In this document: positions 28,205 through 36,924 of the stretch, piece by piece
How the letters are laid out: each line of letters opens with the position of its first letter
Numbering within the stretch: the first letter of the stretch is position 1
NCBI RefSeq assembly: GCF_000495815.1
Contig: NZ_AWGE01000008.1
Coordinates: 247,436 to 311,435, forward strand
Source: Asticcacaulis sp. AC466
GTDB taxonomy: Bacteria; Pseudomonadota; Alphaproteobacteria; Caulobacterales; Caulobacteraceae
Direction: 5' to 3'
Length of the DNA stretch: 64,000 nucleotides
Position numbers and translations under genes: made by a program
Notes under the pieces: model-generated
The model's input: only the letters and a program-made list of their open reading frames with translations
Database searches by the model: none
Told to the model about the DNA's origin: nothing

Positions 28205-28433
28205 TATTCCAATAATACACGTAAACTCGGAAGTCGGAGGGAACAGTTGTGAACGCTATAATGTGGCAGGTTTTAAGATAGTCAGCTTTCGCGTGTTCGT
28301 TCTATCTATCGGGATAACGGTGGCCAAGTGCGCACCTTGGGTTCACAGGTAAAGAGTAGGGGGCTATGACTTAAGTCAATTCTGCGTTGAAATTGTTCGC
28401 GCACTGGTGCACATTCAAATGAGAGGGGCAAAA
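28205..28433. other. Gap between the dnd block and the second block
   Basis: 229 bp without a convincing gene; a 62-codon frame starting inside dndE has no protein-like character. It probably holds the promoter of the second block (28434-34194). No hairpin or known site is recognised with confidence. Confidence 0.4.
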
Positions 28434-28631
28434 ATGAAAAACAAAGATCTTAGAGATCAGATTATTTCCGAAGTCTGCCAAGAGTTTGAAGTTGATAAGC
28501 TGTTCATCCTGGAGTTGATGTCGCTTGAGTCCGAGCATGGCGACCTCCTTGCCTGGGGAGCTAAGCCGAATTTGCGACGCGATATTGCTGCGGTGGTGGA
28601 TAGAGCTTTAAATAGCGGTCACACGGAATAA
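28434..28631 (+). CDS. 65-aa DNA-modification-system-associated small protein
   Basis: 65 aa from ATG 28434, which follows GAGAGGGG at good spacing (a GTG at 28407 would add 9 residues). Acidic and helical: KDLRDQIISEVCQEFEVDKL, then ELMSLESEHGDLLAWGAK, then RRDIAAVVDRALN. Small proteins of this look occur at the same place, just before a DndD-like ATPase and an FtsK-like ATPase, in other DNA-modification defence loci; I recall them as DNA-modification-system-associated small proteins. Function unknown; an adaptor or regulator of the ATPase that follows is a guess. The next gene begins 4 bp after its stop. Confidence 0.7.
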   Translation: MKNKDLRDQIISEVCQEFEVDKLFILELMSLESEHGDLLAWGAKPNLRRDIAAVVDRALNSGHTE

Positions 28632-28635
28632 GTCA

Positions 28636-30660
28636 TTGAAACTACTTCGCGTTAAATTAGAAAATATATTTGCTTATAAAGATGCCGATTTTGACTTATC
28701 GGCAACTACCGTGAAGCAGAACATTGTCCTCATCTGGGGGAGAAACGGTATGGGGAAAACCAGCTTTCTCAATGCCGTAAAGTTGTTGTTCACGGGCTTT
28801 GAGAAGATGATCTACCGGCAAGTTGGATTTCCCCCCGCTCAACTCTCAGCCGGTCAGTTCGTTCTTGGCGACGGTACAAGGTGGACAGGGGTGGTAAACC
28901 GCGAAGCTCGACGTCGCGCGCTCACGCTGGGCGAGCCTTTAAATGCGAAGATTCAGTTGTCTTGGCTAGATCGTTCTGAAGAAACTGTAACCGCGACTAG
29001 GTGGTGGACCGTTGAGGCGGATGACTTCACAAGTGGGTTGGCTATTGAGCGTGCCGGGCAAAGATTAACGGGAGCGCCTGCTCAAGAGCTCCTAGAAGAT
29101 ACAATCCCTTCTGAACTAGTGAAGTTCTTTTTCTTCGATGGCGAGGATATAAAGAGTATAGCAGAAAGCTCGGGGCTATTTCAGGCCGATTTTAACCGAC
29201 TATTACAAATTACCTTCGTTGAAAATTTGGCCGGTGAAATGGTCAAATTATCTAGCGAGAGAAAAAGACAAGGCCTTGAGGCGTCGTTACAGAAAAGTCT
29301 CGATGAGGCATCAAACAACGCGCGAAAGGCAAAGACAGTTCAATTAGAGTCGAAGGAAAAGATCGAAGAATTAGATGCTCAAATAGGAATTGATGGTCTT
29401 GAATTAAGACGTGTACAGATACGCCGCGCTAATCTGAGTAGCGGTGCCTCCGAATTTCAAAAAAAAGCACTCGAAGAACAGAGAAAATCGGTTCACCAGC
29501 AGCTTGAAAAAGTAGTGCAAGAGATTACTCGCGATCTTCCGAAAGATGTTCCTATACTTGCAAATCTTGCACTCGCGAAACGTACACTCGACGCCATCCT
29601 GTCCAGACTTGCGCAGCGGGGCAGTGCGGAGGCAAGTTATGTCGAGAAAGTCAGCACTAATTTACAGGGCTGGATCGGCGAAGGTTGTCCGGTTCTTTCT
29701 GACGAGGAAACGGCGCGCCTGGCCATTCACCTAACAGGTCAGATGAGAAAACTCCTCAGTGCTGACGAATCGGCCGGTATTTTTGCGGGTGTGAGTATTG
29801 CGACGCTCGAGCGCATAGTGACTCGGTTCGAAGTTTGGGCGACAGCAGGCGAGCAACTGAAAAGCGGTCGGACTCGGCTGCTCATTGAAGCCTTTAGACT
29901 TGCCAACTCAAGACAAGAGATCGACCAAAGTCTTTTCACATTGGAGGTCGGCGCCAATGGGAATGCGGAGGAGTTTCGGAATGTATCTAACCGAATGGCC
30001 GAATTGGAAGAGGGGCTTGCCAAGCAAAACCAACTAAAGGGGCAGTGGACTCAGAAATTTCGGGAAGCCGTCGAAGAAGAGAAACAATGGGCGTCAGAAG
30101 TTAAGCGCCTGGAGGGCACCCAAGATCAAGTTTCTCAAGCAGCAAATGAGAGCAGATTTGTGCTAAAAGCTGCGAAAGCATTGAATGAAATTAGTGAACG
30201 TCTTAAAGCGGCGACGCGGCTAGAACTGGAAGATATGTTGAATGATCGGTTTAAACGGATCATTCAACACCCCCTAATTGACCGAATTGGACTTGACGAA
30301 GGGTATGTTATGACCTTCTTCGAAAAAAGTGGAAAGCCAGTTGGGCGCACCAGTCTTTCAAGTGGTATGAAGCAACTAGCGGCAACCGCCCTGCTTTGGG
30401 CTATGAAAGACAGTGCCGGTGCGGATTTGCCAGTCATCATCGACACTCCGCTGGGGCGAATTGACCGGGAAAATCAAGAACACCTTTTGAGGGCATATTA
30501 CCCCGCCTTGGCTAATCAAGTAATAGTTCTGCCCACAAACGCAGAAATCGACGACCGAAAGCTAAAAATACTGTCTGACAGAATTGCCACTCACTATAGC
30601 ATTGTTAATGACAGTGGTGATTCAGCCCGCATCGAAAACAAACCTCTGGTTGAAATGTAA
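28636..30660 (+). CDS. Second DndD-like SMC ATPase of the phosphorothioation locus
   Basis: 674 aa, TTG start at 28636 behind GGA. N-terminal head with Walker A WGRNGMGKTSFLNAV near residue 40 and the DndD-type motif KFFFFDGEDIKSIA near residue 170; coiled coil from about residue 210 to 530; C-terminal SLSSGMKQLAATALLW signature and Walker B VIIDTPLGRIDRENQEHLL. It is a paralogue of the DndD at 25488, not a copy. Since dndFGH is absent, this ATPase with the FtsK-like protein that follows is the best candidate for the anti-phage effector arm, as in Dnd-Pbe systems. The end overlaps the next start (TAATG). Confidence 0.82.
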   Translation: MKLLRVKLENIFAYKDADFDLSATTVKQNIVLIWGRNGMGKTSFLNAVKLLFTGFEKMIYRQVGFPPAQLSAGQFVLGDGTRWTGVVNREARRRALTLGEPLNAKIQLSWLDRSEETVTATRWWTVEADDFTSGLAIERAGQRLTGAPAQELLEDTIPSELVKFFFFDGEDIKSIAESSGLFQADFNRLLQITFVENLAGEMVKLSSERKRQGLEASLQKSLDEASNNARKAKTVQLESKEKIEELDAQIGIDGLELRRVQIRRANLSSGASEFQKKALEEQRKSVHQQLEKVVQEITRDLPKDVPILANLALAKRTLDAILSRLAQRGSAEASYVEKVSTNLQGWIGEGCPVLSDEETARLAIHLTGQMRKLLSADESAGIFAGVSIATLERIVTRFEVWATAGEQLKSGRTRLLIEAFRLANSRQEIDQSLFTLEVGANGNAEEFRNVSNRMAELEEGLAKQNQLKGQWTQKFREAVEEEKQWASEVKRLEGTQDQVSQAANESRFVLKAAKALNEISERLKAATRLELEDMLNDRFKRIIQHPLIDRIGLDEGYVMTFFEKSGKPVGRTSLSSGMKQLAATALLWAMKDSAGADLPVIIDTPLGRIDRENQEHLLRAYYPALANQVIVLPTNAEIDDRKLKILSDRIATHYSIVNDSGDSARIENKPLVEM

Positions 30661-32132
30661 TGGTAGCTCGCGTTCAATTAACCGAAGCCGACAGAGCTGT
30701 CATGGACCGGATTATGGAACATGGCTGGGGGTTGGACCTCGATTATTGGACAATTGCGCGAATTGCACTTGCCCGGTCACTTCAACTGCCCAGTGCACCT
30801 TCCCCGCAAGCTTACCCGATTATGCCTAGTCAGGAACGAGGCGTGTCACTTCATCCAGCGCAGTTGATTGGAGAAAGTAGATCCGGCGACGAGGATTTTT
30901 CTGACGTTTATCGTGCAATGCTGTCAGTCTACGAGGGTATTAGCCTTTTCGGTGACGACGCGGCTTTTCATATGGTGTTGCAGCGCCACGTTAGGCGTGG
31001 ACTGGCAACTCTATCTGCCGAGTGGATGCCGGATACGAACTTTGACGCGTACCTATTAAGGGAGCTATTTCCGGAACCCGCTTTAGACCAAGATTCTGAC
31101 CGAGCAGTTGACTTGGGCAGCCAATTATCCCGTTTGCTTACCGAATTGGGTGCAGATGCCCGTTTGGTTCAGACAGACGAAGGACCAAGAATTACGCGTT
31201 TTACGTATCAGTTAACGCAGCTTGATGATTTCGCACGAGTTAAGAGAGGCGAAGACAAAATAAGCTTTGGCCTTGGTTTAGGGGAGGGAGCAGCTAGCGT
31301 TTCCGGCGCGGCTGGAGAGCGTCAAATTTGGATCGACATCGCCCGTACTTCAAGCAAGTGGCGGAATGTAGAATGGGCGGATATAAAACCTTGTCTTAGC
31401 TCGGCAGAAGCTGTCGCCATGTCGTTGGCAATCTGCCTAGGGACAGACGTATTGGGCAAACCATTGTTGATCGACTTGGTCGAAGCTCCCCACTTATTTC
31501 TCGGCGGCACTACGGGGAGTGGCAAGAGCATGACGTTGCACTCTATTTTATTGTCTTTATTGAGCGCGAAAAAGCTGCCCCGGTTACTTCTGATTGATCC
31601 AAAATCGGTCGAGTTTAACGGCTACAAGAGTTTGAAAAACCTTGAGGGAGGCGCAATCCTCTCGTCGCCGGCGGATGCGTTGAAGGCGCTGAATGAACTT
31701 ATCGAAGAAATGGACCGTCGGCAGAAGATATTTGCTGACCTCGGGGTGCGCGATCTCGAAGAGGCACAGGAAGCGGGCTCAGATCTCACACGCATCGTCG
31801 TGGTGATCGACGAATTGGGCGATTTGTTTATGCAATCCGACGAGATAGAAATCCCTTTGATTAGACTAGCTCAAAAGGCACGATCGGCAGGAATTCATCT
31901 CGTGCTTGCAACGCAGCGGCCAGAGGCCGCAACCTTTCCGGGCATGCTCCGCTCTAGCGTACCAAGCCGCATCGCCCTTACTGTTCAAAAGGCGTCAGAA
32001 TCACGAATAATTTTGGATGAAGGTGGCGCCGAAAGCCTTCTCGGACGGGGCGACATGCTTGTGAAACTTACAGGGCGGCAACCAATTAGGGGGCATGGCG
32101 CCAGAATTCAACCATCTGACATAGCTGGATAG
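30660..32132 (+). CDS. FtsK/SpoIIIE-type DNA translocase of the defence locus
   Basis: 490 aa, without membrane segments. The N-terminal half is unrecognised; the C-terminal half is a full FtsK motor: HLFLGGTTGSGKSMTLHSIL (Walker A), LLLIDPKSVEFNGYK, Walker B IVVVIDELGDLFM, then RSAGIHLVLATQRPEAATFPG and RSSVPSRIALTVQKASESRIIL. A HerA/FtsK-type ATPase is also found as DndH in dndFGH and in other modification-dependent systems. Start codon overlaps the preceding stop (TAATG). A role in moving along unmodified DNA is inference from family behaviour. Confidence 0.85.
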   Translation: MVARVQLTEADRAVMDRIMEHGWGLDLDYWTIARIALARSLQLPSAPSPQAYPIMPSQERGVSLHPAQLIGESRSGDEDFSDVYRAMLSVYEGISLFGDDAAFHMVLQRHVRRGLATLSAEWMPDTNFDAYLLRELFPEPALDQDSDRAVDLGSQLSRLLTELGADARLVQTDEGPRITRFTYQLTQLDDFARVKRGEDKISFGLGLGEGAASVSGAAGERQIWIDIARTSSKWRNVEWADIKPCLSSAEAVAMSLAICLGTDVLGKPLLIDLVEAPHLFLGGTTGSGKSMTLHSILLSLLSAKKLPRLLLIDPKSVEFNGYKSLKNLEGGAILSSPADALKALNELIEEMDRRQKIFADLGVRDLEEAQEAGSDLTRIVVVIDELGDLFMQSDEIEIPLIRLAQKARSAGIHLVLATQRPEAATFPGMLRSSVPSRIALTVQKASESRIILDEGGAESLLGRGDMLVKLTGRQPIRGHGARIQPSDIAG

Positions 32133-32140
32133 TGAGTTAA

Positions 32141-33307
32141 ATGACGAACCTAATTTTAGCCGATTGGCACATGGTACGTGTAACAGTTGATGGGCTTGGG
32201 CCATTCCGGCAAGGCAAACAGTCGTTTGAAATTTTTGGCGCCGATACCGATGCTCCTGAATCCGAAAGTCGTGCACCCGCGAACATTTACATGCTCTTGG
32301 CGGCAAATGGTTTCGGTAAGACAACCTTATTGGAAACGATTTACGGACTTTATGGTTTGTTGAATGATAGACCGTCCGGCAGGTTTGCAGAAGGGTTCTA
32401 TAATTCGGGGGCCGCTCAACTAGATATTGTTTCTCACTGGACAGTGGACGGACGATCGGAAACCGTCTTGCTTTCGATCTGGACCGGAGCTGAAGAGCCT
32501 GTAGACAATTTGTCGGAAGACGACCTAGATCGTTTGGGATCAACTACGGTTTGGGCCAAGCTTGGTTTGAGTGGAAATGGATCGAGCGTTGAACGCCTTT
32601 CCGGCACCAACGAGCTTGGAATTGTATTCCACGAAGCGATTAAGCAGCACTTGAATGAGCCGCCTACAAAACTATTTGGTAATTCGCAGTCGATGCCAAC
32701 CGTTTTATATTTTCCAGCCGATCGGCGAGTCGTAGCCCCTGTGCGACATGAGGCGGTAACAAGGCCTGATAATTGGGGCTATCAGCCAGCGGTAAATTTT
32801 AGTTCTGATGGACCAGAATGGGGCAAGTCGATTGACAATGTTCTCGTTTGGCTGGAGTGGCTGGCGGCCAGGGATGTCGACGATATCGATAGGCGCATCA
32901 ATGATCTCCTAGCATTCGTCAACGACCTTATTTTCAGAGATTCGCCAGATAAAGCAATTTTGCGTCCTGATCGCGAAGAGCTTAGATCATATGTCAAGAC
33001 ACGCTTTGGTCTCCACCCGCTCAGCGCACTTAGTCATGGGGAACGGGCGCTACTGCAAATCCTTGCCCGTATTCTAACTCACATGACGTCGAATACCGTC
33101 GTGTTGATTGACGAAATTGAGATTCATCTTCATGTGCGATGGATGGATCGCATGTTTGAAGCGTTGAAAGAACTCCTCAGATCCTATCCAGCGGTCACGC
33201 TTATATTTACCACTCACAATCTTGCGCTCATTGATACATACCGATTTGAGACCAAAGAGCGCGGTTTAGTGAAGGGGGGCTACCTCATCGAAGCGGACAT
33301 TTTGTAA
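32141..33307 (+). CDS. AAA (ABC-type) ATPase, AriA-like
   Basis: 388 aa. Head domain with Walker A LLAANGFGKTTLLETI near residue 55, no long coiled coil, then LSHGERALLQILARIL (signature), Walker B TVVLIDEIEIHLHVRWMD and the switch THNLALID. This is the AAA_15/AAA_21 class of defence ATPases. It is directly coupled to a TOPRIM/DUF4435-like gene (TAATG), the same two-gene layout as AriA-AriB of PARIS and similar to OLD/Gabija ATPase-TOPRIM pairs. ATPases of this type hold the nuclease inactive until a phage trigger is sensed. It starts 8 bp after the FtsK-like gene, in the same operon. Confidence 0.82.
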   Translation: MTNLILADWHMVRVTVDGLGPFRQGKQSFEIFGADTDAPESESRAPANIYMLLAANGFGKTTLLETIYGLYGLLNDRPSGRFAEGFYNSGAAQLDIVSHWTVDGRSETVLLSIWTGAEEPVDNLSEDDLDRLGSTTVWAKLGLSGNGSSVERLSGTNELGIVFHEAIKQHLNEPPTKLFGNSQSMPTVLYFPADRRVVAPVRHEAVTRPDNWGYQPAVNFSSDGPEWGKSIDNVLVWLEWLAARDVDDIDRRINDLLAFVNDLIFRDSPDKAILRPDREELRSYVKTRFGLHPLSALSHGERALLQILARILTHMTSNTVVLIDEIEIHLHVRWMDRMFEALKELLRSYPAVTLIFTTHNLALIDTYRFETKERGLVKGGYLIEADIL

Positions 33308-34194
33308 TGCCTAGCTTATCGGTTATTGGTGACTCCACCGCTTTGCGACTCAAGTATATCCGAAAGGTTATCGTTTACGTAGAGTCGGAAAGCGACGTAA
33401 ACCTTTATAAGACGATAGTCGGTCCGGGCTATGATGAGTTTTTGGACTTTCAAAAGCCTCCTGAAAAGGGAACTGGCTGTGGTCCAGCTCGGGCTTACGT
33501 GGAGAAATACCGGCCTGCAAATTCTCAAATTTATGCTTTGCTCGACGGTGAGGCTGTCGTGCCCGAAAAAGATGGGTTTACCGGTCTGGTAAAGGCGACA
33601 GCGTCAATATTTTCGCTGAACCGTGAGACCGGAATACTATTCCTTGCTGACCACGAAGCGGAGAATATATTAATCCGGCAGGCGGACATTGTGTCGTCGA
33701 TTGTTGATCAGGTGACGTTGGCGAATCTCGGACGTAGGCAGCCTGATGAGGTGGAGATGGCAGTAGACGAAATCGTGCAGCGGCAATTCGAAGGTGCCTT
33801 ATGTAAATACACCAGTTACCGGTTACATTCAGACGGTAAGATTACTGGAGTGCTCGCAGCCACCCATTTAGATAACCTTAGTGAAGCAGATACGCTCAAT
33901 CTGTTGCAACAAAGAGTCAGTAGCAAGCAGTGCGACTGGCAGACTTTCACTGCGGAGCTAGTTATCGTTCAGAGAGTTGTTGAGGCGCACCTAGAGTTGC
34001 TAACGCCGGCTGAAAAAATCGACACTAAGCGTCGTCTCGCAGACGGAAAGATGGCTATGAAAATTATGCAGAAGATTTACAACATCGCCGAAACTTGGCA
34101 GGGCGCGCTTGCAAGGAAAGTTGCGCTCACCGAATATGCCCGGAGATTCCGCCAAGATTTGTTCACCTTCACTAATATATCTGTTGCCGCGTGA
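33307..34194 (+). CDS. TOPRIM/DUF4435-like putative nuclease, AriB-like
   Basis: 295 aa. N-terminal TOPRIM-like core: KVIVYVESESDVNLYKTIV with Glu26 as the likely metal-binding acid, QIYALLDGEAVV with the next Asp, and LADHEAENILI, matching the E/NxL pattern of DUF4435 proteins. The C-terminal half is helical and unrecognised. In PARIS, AriB of this family is a toxic nuclease released from AriA when a phage anti-restriction protein is sensed. Overlap with the ATPase stop (TAATG) supports a two-component unit. Whether it works alone or with the phosphorothioation genes is open. Confidence 0.72.
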   Translation: MPSLSVIGDSTALRLKYIRKVIVYVESESDVNLYKTIVGPGYDEFLDFQKPPEKGTGCGPARAYVEKYRPANSQIYALLDGEAVVPEKDGFTGLVKATASIFSLNRETGILFLADHEAENILIRQADIVSSIVDQVTLANLGRRQPDEVEMAVDEIVQRQFEGALCKYTSYRLHSDGKITGVLAATHLDNLSEADTLNLLQQRVSSKQCDWQTFTAELVIVQRVVEAHLELLTPAEKIDTKRRLADGKMAMKIMQKIYNIAETWQGALARKVALTEYARRFRQDLFTFTNISVAA

Positions 34195-34227
34195 CCGGAA
34201 AGAAAAACTGCAATGGCGTATTAAAGA

Positions 34228-34458
34228 GTGGAGCAGCTACGCGTGGCGACCAAACGAGCGATCATCGCCTATGTAAGAGCTGAATATGGATTCACGCCCG
34301 CAGATTGCTGGATTGCCCACGCTAAGGCAGCCGGCCAACGAAGCCGCGGTGCCGACGATACACCAGATATTAGCTCATCGGCCCGACCATGTCCTGATTA
34401 TAAGCGCATTGCATTGTTCCGAGCTCTTAGAGAACTGGGAGTCTTTGAACGCCCGTAA
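34228..34458 (+). CDS. Small hypothetical protein at the island edge
   Basis: Up to 76 aa with a GTG start at 34228. The C-terminal half has ADCWIAHAKAAGQR and RPCPDYKRIALFRALRELGVF; short proteins with a W-I-A-x-x-K and PCP-x-x-K-R pattern are common near defence genes, which is why I think it is real. No function is known to me. It begins 33 bp after the TOPRIM gene. Confidence 0.4.
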   Translation: MEQLRVATKRAIIAYVRAEYGFTPADCWIAHAKAAGQRSRGADDTPDISSSARPCPDYKRIALFRALRELGVFERP

Positions 34459-34911
34459 CTCCAAGTCACGCGGACGTGCCTGTTGATTTGAGAATAACAA
34501 TAGACCTCTCATCGATCAGTTGTACTTAACGTTACTGTTGCGACGCAGGTAGGCTCAGTCACGTAGATCGACACACGACGTCAAGTTAAAACTACCGTCA
34601 TTTGACCGCCCAGGTCAGGAATCATGACGCCTGCTTAAAATCCGGGCTGGCTCATTTTACCGTTTCGCGCTATAGTTATCAGTGGAGCCGTACGCGCGGC
34701 TCTGGGGCGTCGTAACCCCTCTATAACATTCTGAAGGTGCAGAATTCAGCACCACTCCTTGACCCATGCGGTCCGGGAGCCTGTTGTCATACAATAGGTT
34801 CGCCGAAAGCACAGGGCCGTGTTATAGCGGTTTACGAACTCCCCGATCACCAGGATCAATGGAGGCTCAAATGCGGGGGCGTACCGCGAACGAGCCTTTC
34901 GGGGTTTGTCC
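34459..34911. other. Intergenic region between defence island and lasso cluster
   Basis: About 450 bp with no convincing gene, tRNA or repeat. It must contain the promoter of the sigma-factor gene at 34912. The base composition changes here from the AT-richer island to GC-rich lasso genes, so an island edge is likely in this stretch, but no clear attachment site is seen. Confidence 0.45.
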
Positions 34912-35778
34912 ATGGATATCGATCAACTTGAAAAGCTTTATATAAATGCCCGTGCCGTTGGCGCGCTGGATCGCCACATCGGTGCGCGATTGCGGTCGCG
35001 TCGCGTTATGCGGCAGATGTCTGAGCAATGGCTGGCCGATGCTCTGGGCTTGCGTCTGGATGAGCTGGAAGCCATGGAAGCCGGCGCGATGCGTATTGGG
35101 GCGCGGCGACTGGCCTTTATCGGCGCTGCCTTGGATGTCGCCGACAGGTATTTCTTTTTGGATTTTCTGGAGACATCTGACGGGGCATCACGAAGACCGG
35201 GCTGGCTGCGCGACGTCGATTGCTGGTTCCGCGACCGCGTGGCTCCTTATGAAAATTTGCTCCTGAGCGTAGCAAAGGACCTAATCGGTTCTAAGGGCGC
35301 GGCGCGCGACCTTGTCCACGACGTTTATGCCCAGGTGCTGGTGGGCGATCGGTGGCGTACCATCGAAAATCCGAAAGCCTATCTCCGCAAATCGGTCGTT
35401 CATGCGGCCTATGCCTTTCTGGCCAAGAGCCGGATCGTACCGTTAGCACGGGGGGATGATGTCAAAGAAGATGTGAAGGATGAACTGCCAGGCCCGGACG
35501 TGGAGGCCGAACAAAGGGATCATCTGCGCCGCGTGCTGGCAGCAATGAACAAGCTGCCTCCTAAAAGCCGGCGTGTGATGATCATGCGGAAGGTCCAGGG
35601 TTTGTCAGGACCGGAAATCGCAAGGCGGCTGGGTATCAGCGTGAAAGGCGTTGAAATCCACCTCACGCGCGGCATGGTCGCGCTCAACAAACATTTAGAG
35701 GCGGACGCTGTGGGGTTAGGGTTGAACGCGATCATCTATCACCAAGACAGCACCGCCGACACTTCCATCGCAGATTGA
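34912..35778 (+). CDS. ECF sigma factor with N-terminal XRE-type domain
   Basis: 288 aa from ATG 34912 (an in-frame TTG lies 6 bp upstream). Residues about 18-75 read as a helix-turn-helix of XRE type (HIGARLRSRRVMRQMSEQWL, then RLDELEAMEAG). Sigma region 2 follows (NLLLSVAKDLIGSKGAARDL, then ENPKAYLRKSVVHAAY) and region 4 near residues 215-260 (LPPKSRRVMIMRKVQGLSG, then EIARRLGISVKGVEIHLTRG). It should activate the FecR/TonB/isopeptidase genes downstream in response to a signal sensed by the TonB receptor through FecR. An XRE domain fused to a FecI-type sigma is unusual. Confidence 0.85.
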   Translation: MDIDQLEKLYINARAVGALDRHIGARLRSRRVMRQMSEQWLADALGLRLDELEAMEAGAMRIGARRLAFIGAALDVADRYFFLDFLETSDGASRRPGWLRDVDCWFRDRVAPYENLLLSVAKDLIGSKGAARDLVHDVYAQVLVGDRWRTIENPKAYLRKSVVHAAYAFLAKSRIVPLARGDDVKEDVKDELPGPDVEAEQRDHLRRVLAAMNKLPPKSRRVMIMRKVQGLSGPEIARRLGISVKGVEIHLTRGMVALNKHLEADAVGLGLNAIIYHQDSTADTSIAD

Positions 35779-35827
35779 ACTGCCTTAAGCTGGAACGGTA
35801 TCGGGATGCACCGAACCGTGGCTGGAA

Positions 35828-36820
35828 ATGTTTGACTTGACTGACCCTCTCGACAAAGATGTGGATGACCTCCTTGAAGCCGCAGCATCATGGCATGCGC
35901 GGCTAGACTTGGGCACGGCCAAGCTTAAGGACTTTGAGCGCTGGCGCGATGCTGATCCGCGGCATGCCGCGGCTTTCGCTCGCATCGTGGGCACGGACGA
36001 ATCGATCGAGGATGTGAAGTTTCGGCTTTCCGATGAGGTGGATGAATTCGAAGAGCCGCCAGTGTCCATGAGCCGCCGGCATTGGCTGGGCGGCGTGGTT
36101 GCCGGCGCCGGTGCAGTGGTCCTTGGGGGAGGAGGGCTTTTTGCCATTCTTAATCAGCACGCTCACGCCGAAACGGCGATCGGTGAACGTAAGAGCTTGA
36201 CCTTGACTGATGGCGCCCACTTAGAGGTGAACACCGACACCCGACTATCGTGGAAATGGGGTGTGCGTAAAAAAGAGGTCTGGTTGAAGCAGGGCGAGAT
36301 CGCTGTTTCCGTGCCGGCGTCGTCTCAATTCGTTTCCATCCATGCCCTTGGCTATGAGATCAAACCCACTGAAGGCGAGATCAATGTACGTATCCGCGAT
36401 GGCGCGCTCGAAATAACGTGTCTAAAGGGCGAAAGCCAAGTTGTCGGGCCGCCGGTCAAACGGGACCCAAATGTGGTTATCGAGGAAGCCGCGCCTCTGG
36501 TGCTCAAGCAGGGCCAAGCCTATTATTCGGCCTCGCAGACCGACGACCTAAAGACTCTGAAGGACACCGAGATCGAAACGGTTGAAGCCTGGCAGTCTGA
36601 CGAGTTGCTCTTTACCGGCCAGTCTCTTTCGGCAGTCGTCGAGGAGTTCAATCGCTATCTCACCCGTAAGCTTGTTATCCGCGACCGGTCTATTGAAGGC
36701 ATTCGCCTTGGCGGACGGTTCAATGTTCATGATGCGCCCCTCTTTTTGCAATCCCTCAGGGGCAGCTTTGGTATCCATGCGTCTGACGATGGCGATGTGA
36801 TTGCTTTGACACGGTCCTAA
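35828..36820 (+). CDS. FecR-family anti-sigma factor
   Basis: 330 aa. N-terminal cytoplasmic FecR_N-type part (WHARLDLGTAKLKDFERWRD, then DPRHAAAFARI), one membrane segment near residues 80-100 (WLGGVVAGAGAVVLGGGGLF), and a periplasmic FecR domain (GERKSLTLTDGAHLEVNTDT, then VWLKQGEIAV) ending with a DUF4974-like part (SLSAVVEEFNRYLTRKLVI). It relays a signal from the outer membrane receptor to the sigma factor gene upstream. The three-gene order sigma-FecR-TonB is classical; here it serves a lasso peptide cluster. Confidence 0.92.
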   Translation: MFDLTDPLDKDVDDLLEAAASWHARLDLGTAKLKDFERWRDADPRHAAAFARIVGTDESIEDVKFRLSDEVDEFEEPPVSMSRRHWLGGVVAGAGAVVLGGGGLFAILNQHAHAETAIGERKSLTLTDGAHLEVNTDTRLSWKWGVRKKEVWLKQGEIAVSVPASSQFVSIHALGYEIKPTEGEINVRIRDGALEITCLKGESQVVGPPVKRDPNVVIEEAAPLVLKQGQAYYSASQTDDLKTLKDTEIETVEAWQSDELLFTGQSLSAVVEEFNRYLTRKLVIRDRSIEGIRLGGRFNVHDAPLFLQSLRGSFGIHASDDGDVIALTRS

Positions 36821-36888
36821 TCGGAATTGCACATTCTTGATTGATGCGTGTGGGGTATCCAGAGATGTCCCACTCCTTCTCCCCAACG

Positions 36889-36902
36889 GTCACAAAAGTG
36901 AC
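36889..36902. repeat. Inverted repeat upstream of the TonB receptor gene
   Basis: GTCACAAAAGTGAC is a perfect 5-bp inverted repeat with an AAAA centre, followed at once by another GTCAC (36905-36909). It lies 23 bp before the receptor start in a 104-bp gap that could hold an internal promoter. Regulator unknown. Confidence 0.35.
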
Positions 36903-36924
36903 ACGTCACGAAGGGGAAAAGATC

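Noticed and set aside
28164..28352. 62-codon frame after dndE
   Set aside because: Starts inside dndE and has no protein-like pattern.
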